From assembly GCF_034702125.1 (NCBI RefSeq), contig NC_085867.1:49117898-49181897 (forward strand): a stretch of DNA of 64,000 bases, in the 5' to 3' direction. The notes under the pieces were generated by a model, which was not told the DNA's origin, did not search any database, and saw nothing but the letters and a program-made list of their open reading frames with translations. How positions within the stretch are numbered: the first letter of the stretch is position 1; every line of letters starts with the position of its first letter. The position numbers were made by a program, and so were the translations under genes. This document shows positions 59,401 through 64,000 of this stretch, piece by piece. The DNA is from Engraulis encrasicolus. Taxonomy: Eukaryota > Chordata > Actinopteri > Clupeiformes > Engraulidae.

Positions 59401-59885
59401 CTCTCCTGGTCACCGCTTTCTTGGATGGTGGAGCTTCTTCTTCTGTTGGCCTAGAAACATCAGGCTGTGCAGATACTAGTGAAACAAACATGGAACCAAT
59501 TACAACACAACAACGCTGCAGGTTTTTTTATGATATTATATAGTCAGTGAGGAATTCTTGCACACCTCCTTGGTCAGGTGCGTGGGAGTGGAACCCCTAG
59601 GTCACCAACGTTAAAGCAAAGAAAACCCTGTACACTGTTCACATTTGCATGGTTTAATGCAATGTTTCGGTCTACTGACCTTCTACAAGCAATTGCTTGA
59701 AAAAGGTCAGTAGACCGAAATGTTGCATTAAACCATGCAAATGTGAACAGTGTGCGGGAGCTTTTTTTGCTTTATATTATATTACATTATAGTATTATAT
59801 TATATTATATGTGTAATGAATTAAAAGTGACTTTCTTCCTCTTACCATTTTCAGTACTTGCAGTGTAGCTTGCAGCATCACTCGT
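49681..59885 (-). CDS. Unrecognised gene with amplified exon cassette (3' part)
   Basis: Fifteen in-phase exons were read: 59846-59885, 59401-59475, 58730-58961, 58186-58297, 57666-57771, 57196-57322, 56846-56960, 56711-56744, 56539-56619, 56313-56436, 55857-55971, 53326-53389, 51612-51876, 50099-50672 and 49681-49794. They total 2178 nt, 725 codons and a stop. Four exon types recur in fixed order: A (KVQVKPALTG...VSQK), B (AT/AVSHMIVTDFLVPVEAE), D (short, SA..T..TEN) and C (GPTEEEPAPAKK..TRR). Their boundary phases (A 1 to 2, B 2 to 0, D 0 to 1, C 1 to 1) let the cycle repeat without breaking frame. The penultimate exon is Ser/Thr/Ala-rich with KTAVPSTSS-like repeats and a poly-Ser run. The product lacks visible membrane segments. 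The 5' end is not in the window, and no family was recognised. Confidence 0.75.
50440..50483. repeat. (GAT)n trinucleotide run coding poly-Ser
   Basis: The minus strand reads as a run of about 12 serines inside the penultimate exon of the cassette gene, a likely length-variable site. Confidence 0.85.
50693..51005. mobile_element. MITE (GTGCATTCCAATATGCGACC family), copy 1
   Basis: GTGCATTCCAATATGCGACCTT at the left and AAGGTCGCATATTGTAACGC at the right are inverted repeats. A second copy lies at 57894-58165 in the same gene. Confidence 0.7.
51030..51240. repeat. Foldback repeat
   Basis: AGTCCAGGAAGAGAAGTTCTG is repeated inverted as CAGAACTTCTTCCAGGACT, around TTTTTATTTGGCTACAATTG. A related structure lies at 37606-37800 in noc4l. 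Confidence 0.5.
51320..51567. mobile_element. hAT MITE, 248 bp, 8-bp target duplication
   Basis: The ends CAGTGTTTCTCAACC and GTTGAGAAACACTG are inverted repeats, and AAATAAAT flanks both sides (51312-51319, 51568-51575). Confidence 0.85.
51922..52096. mobile_element. MITE of the AAGAAGCTGGTTCAG family
   Basis: GGGCCCTATACTACAAAGC and GAAGCAGGTCTTTGGTATAAC are diverged ends. ATCATCCAATAGAAGAGCCTG is present in both orientations. Confidence 0.65.
52108..53262. mobile_element. ~1.15-kb non-autonomous DNA element
   Basis: TGAGCCCGTTTATATGGC at the left and GCACATATAAACAGGCTCA at the right are inverted repeats, with sub-terminal AATAACCGATTAT-like motifs. No target duplication is certain. The interior contains two tandem CTGATTGGCTCA blocks and no clear ORF. 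Confidence 0.6.
53508..55468. mobile_element. ~2-kb non-autonomous hAT element, 8-bp target duplication
   Basis: The left end CAGGGCTCCGAACCGGTTC and right end TTTCGTTTTCAAGCCCTG are inverted, with sub-terminal GAACGAAAACG repeats on both sides. CTTGTAGC flanks both sides (53500-53507, 55469-55476). It separates cassette exons 55857-55971 and 53326-53389. No transposase domain could be read in the interior. Confidence 0.8.
55490..55820. mobile_element. MITE (GCCTGGTTCTCACCG ends)
   Basis: GCCTGGTTCTCACCGG and GTCGGTGAGAACCAGGC are inverted repeats, and CATTTCATC occurs just outside both ends, a probable target duplication. Confidence 0.7.
57894..58165. mobile_element. MITE (GTGCGTTCCAATATGCAACC family), copy 2
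   Basis: GTGCGTTCCAATATGCAACC and GGTCGCATATTGGAATGCAC are the ends, and the interior GTACCAGGAAGTAATATGTC is shared with copy 1. Confidence 0.75.
59195..59375. repeat. Foldback repeat
   Basis: AAATTCCATATTGGATGAATT..TTCAAAGTAATGCCATAATACGAAC is repeated inverted to its right (GTTCGTATTATGGCATTAC..). Confidence 0.6.
59611..59770. repeat. Near-perfect foldback with paired hammerhead-like cores
   Basis: CACTGTTCACATTTGCATGG ... CGGTCTACTGACCTT is repeated inverted as AAGGTCAGTAGACCG ... CCATGCAAATGTGAACAGTG. Each arm carries a GGTC-AGTA-GACC hairpin followed by GAAA. Confidence 0.65.
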
Positions 59886-60149
59886 CTACAGAGAAAACAT
59901 GCATCCAGTAGTTGAGGTGAGCACAAATGGAGATATTCTCTGTTAACACTGTAAATATCTCGGCCAAAGCAGATAAAACATAAAATAAGTTGCATTGCTA
60001 GGAGCCTGATCTTACAATTGAACAAACTTTTTCATTCAGCTCTAACATACCCACATTTTTAATAAAACACTGAAATATCAAGGGCCTGAGTGCAGCGTCT
60101 ATGTCGCTCCAGGTCACTGCAGTGTATACGCAGCAACATTATATTATGC

Positions 60150-60427
60150 CGTGTACAGACCAAGAGCGAACGGAGCGAATGAAGCGACGGAAGTCATTAT
60201 TTCTCTATGGAGGGCACGCGACCTGTGCTACCAAAGCGAATTCGCCAGGAGCGAATTTTGAAGATTAAACTAAATCTAATCGCAGGCGAATTCGCTCTGA
60301 CGCTGTTAAGCGAAAACCAATAGCAACGTTCATATCTCCGAATGTCCCAGGCTGTCAAGCCAGAGCCATTATGTGCTTACCCACGCTACCAGGCAGTGTA
60401 GTTCGCTCTTGGTCTGGACACGGCATT
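60150..60427. mobile_element. MITE (TGCCGTGTACAGACCAAGAGCG ends)
   Basis: GCCGTGTACAGACCAAGAGCG and CGCTCTTGGTCTGGACACGGC are inverted repeats; AGCGAA motifs recur inside. Confidence 0.65.
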
Positions 60428-60513
60428 ACACTTAGCTGACGCTTGTATCCAAAGCCACTTACACTTATTTAGGTTCAGGGTTAGGGTTACAGTCCCTGGA
60501 GCAATGTAGAGTT
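60427..60513 (-). repeat. SINE family 1 fragment cut by a Tc1-like insertion
   Basis: ATTACACTTAGCTGACGC .. CAGTCCCTGGAGCAATGTAG is the 3' part of the SINE, reversed. It ends exactly where the Tc1-like left terminus begins. Confidence 0.6.
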
Positions 60514-61007
60514 ACAGTGAGGAGAATAAGTATTTGATCCCTTGCTGATTTTGTTGGTTTGCCCACTAATAAAGACATGATCAGTCTTTAATGATAATGA
60601 TAATATGTATTCTAATATGGAGAGACAGAATATCAAAAAGAAAATCCAAAAATTAACTCTAAAGAATATATAATAATTGATTTATATTTAATTGAGGGAA
60701 ATAAGTATTTGATCCCCTGCCAACCATGAAGAGTTCTGATCCCGCAGATCAAATGGCACTTCCAATCAACTTGTTATCTGAATTGAACACACCTGTTAAT
60801 AGTAACCTGCACAAAAGACACATTGAATCTGCAGAATCAGTCCATAGAATCAGTCAATCAATCAAACTAAACTCGCCAACATGAGACAGACCAAAAAGCT
60901 GTCAAAGGATGTCAGGGACAAGATTTTAGAACTCAACAAGGCTGAAATGGGCTCCTGGATATTAAAAAGCAAACTATTGGTGCATTTCTTCCCAATTTTA
61001 GGACATA

Positions 61008-62625
<1,618 letters not shown>

Positions 62626-63561
62626 TACAAAATGATCATCAATCATCAATCTTAGGCCTGTCTCTGGTTCCATACAAGATTTGACCTTGTGGGAATTTAA
62701 TAACCAGAAAAAAGGAGATAAAGCACCTTAAAACTGTATGGGAGGAGCTAGAAAATGATCTCAAGGCAGCTGGGACCTCAATCACTAAGAAAACTATTGG
62801 AAACACTTGATACCACAGCGGATTAAAATCTTGCAGTGCATGTATGGTACCCCGGCTTCAGAAGGAACCTGTTCAGGCTCACCTGAGGTTTGCCAATGAA
62901 CATCAAACTGGATTAGGATATGATTGGGAGGTGCTGGAATCAGATGACACCAAAATCCAAACTGTTTAGCATTAACACAACCCGATGTGTTTGGAGGATG
63001 AGAAATGCTGCCTATGATCCCAAGAACAACACCTTCTCCAACATCATAAATGAAAGTGGTAACATTATGTTTTGAGGTTGTTTTGTCTGACCAAGACACA
63101 GAACAACTTCACATCGTCAAGAAATGGAAGGAGACATGTAAACGTACAATGCTGCATGTCAACCTCTTTCCCACCACCACTAGACTGAAGGTGGGTCATG
63201 GATTGGCCTCCCAATATGATAATAATCCATAACATACAGCCCAAGCAACGAAGGAGTAGCTCAAGCAGAAGCATATTAAGGTCATGAAGTGGCCTAGACA
63301 GTTTCCAAACATTAACCCTATACTAATCCTGTGAAGGGAACAGAAGCTCCCATTTGGCAAGCTACAGTCATACAACTTAAGTGATTTAGAGATGATCTGC
63401 AAAGAAAAGCGGACAAAAATCCTTTCTAATATATCCAAACATTGTCATTAACTGAAAGAAACATCTGACCTCTGTATGAGAAAACAAGGGCTTTGCCACC
63501 AAGTAATTTTGTCTTCTTTGACTAGAGGGGTCAAATACTTATTTTCCTCAATGGAATACAA

Positions 63562-64000
63562 ATCAATTAAAATACAAACCCTAACTCCGATGAAGTTGGG
63601 ACGTTTGGTAAACAGTGAATAAAATCAAAATGCTATCATTTTCAAAACATTCAATCTATTCATTAGATGGAAAATAGTGAAAAGACAACATATTAAGTGT
63701 TAAAACCGAGAAAAAATATTGTTTTGGGGGACATATGTACTCATTTCTAATTTGATAAATCCAACACGTCTCAAAAGAGTTGGGACGGGGACAATAAATG
63801 GCAGCAAATGTCGAGGAAGACTAAAAACAAAACAAAAGACAACACTTAACAGTTAAATACATTAACCGATGAGATGATTTTATATAAAAAACAGTGTTAA
63901 TTCCTATCTTGGACATGATTTCACCAGCTTAAATGGTGGGTGTATTCCTTGTCATGTTTTGCAATGTTTTCCTTTCTGTAGTGCTTACAGTGTGACAGGT
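63562..64000 (+). mobile_element. 5' end of another Tc1-like element, running off the window
   Basis: ACAAACCCTAACTCCGATGAAGTTGGGACG and an inner CACGTCTCAAAAGAGTTGGGACG repeat are typical termini of a common fish DNA transposon. The remainder lies past base 64000. Confidence 0.5.

Overview
The window is nuclear DNA of a ray-finned (teleost) fish. The reasons are multi-exon genes with GT-AG introns whose products are vertebrate housekeeping proteins, and a dense load of fish-type repeats: tRNA-derived SINEs, many hAT MITEs with 8-bp target duplications, Tc1 elements and CA/GA microsatellites. The species cannot be fixed from the sequence.

Layout. 129-3077 (-): arpc3, first five exons; the 3' end lies beyond the window start. 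4024-9160 (-): gpn3, complete, 8 exons. 11762-16588 (+): a large uncharacterised coiled-coil gene (about 1165 aa) with internal ~0.9-kb repeats, whose repeat array continues as broken copies to about 17.7 kb. 20180-23451 (+): fam216a, 7 exons. 24701-29531 (-): vps29, complete, including the ATG-only first exon and a conserved 12-nt alternative microexon. 30590-40087 (-): noc4l, complete, 15 exons. 41363-45716 (-): pus1 from the nuclear-form ATG. 49681-59885 (-): the last 15 visible exons of an unrecognised gene built from a repeatedly duplicated exon cassette, ending in a Ser/Thr-rich exon. 60.5-63.6 kb: a decayed Tc1-like element carrying a nested, apparently intact Tc1 transposon (transposase 61393-62406).

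For every multi-exon gene I read splice sites on the sequence and checked that exon phases join and that the total length divides by three (for arpc3, only the part present). ARPC3, GPN3, FAM216A and VPS29 form one known vertebrate block (human 12q24.11), NOC4L and PUS1 another (human 12q24.33). Here they abut at about 29.6-30.6 kb. The genes do not form a pathway: they cover actin nucleation (ARPC3), RNA polymerase II assembly/import (GPN3), retromer sorting (VPS29), small-subunit ribosome biogenesis (NOC4L) and tRNA pseudouridylation (PUS1).

The two parts that look least described are (i) the coiled-coil gene lying between direct copies of the gpn3 upstream region, where gpn3 and fam216a would otherwise be close divergent neighbours, and (ii) the cassette gene at 49.7-59.9 kb. 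Also notable are a MITE family with internal telomere-like hexamers and 10-bp target duplications, foldback repeats containing hammerhead-ribozyme-like cores, and a minisatellite made from the end of an hAT MITE.
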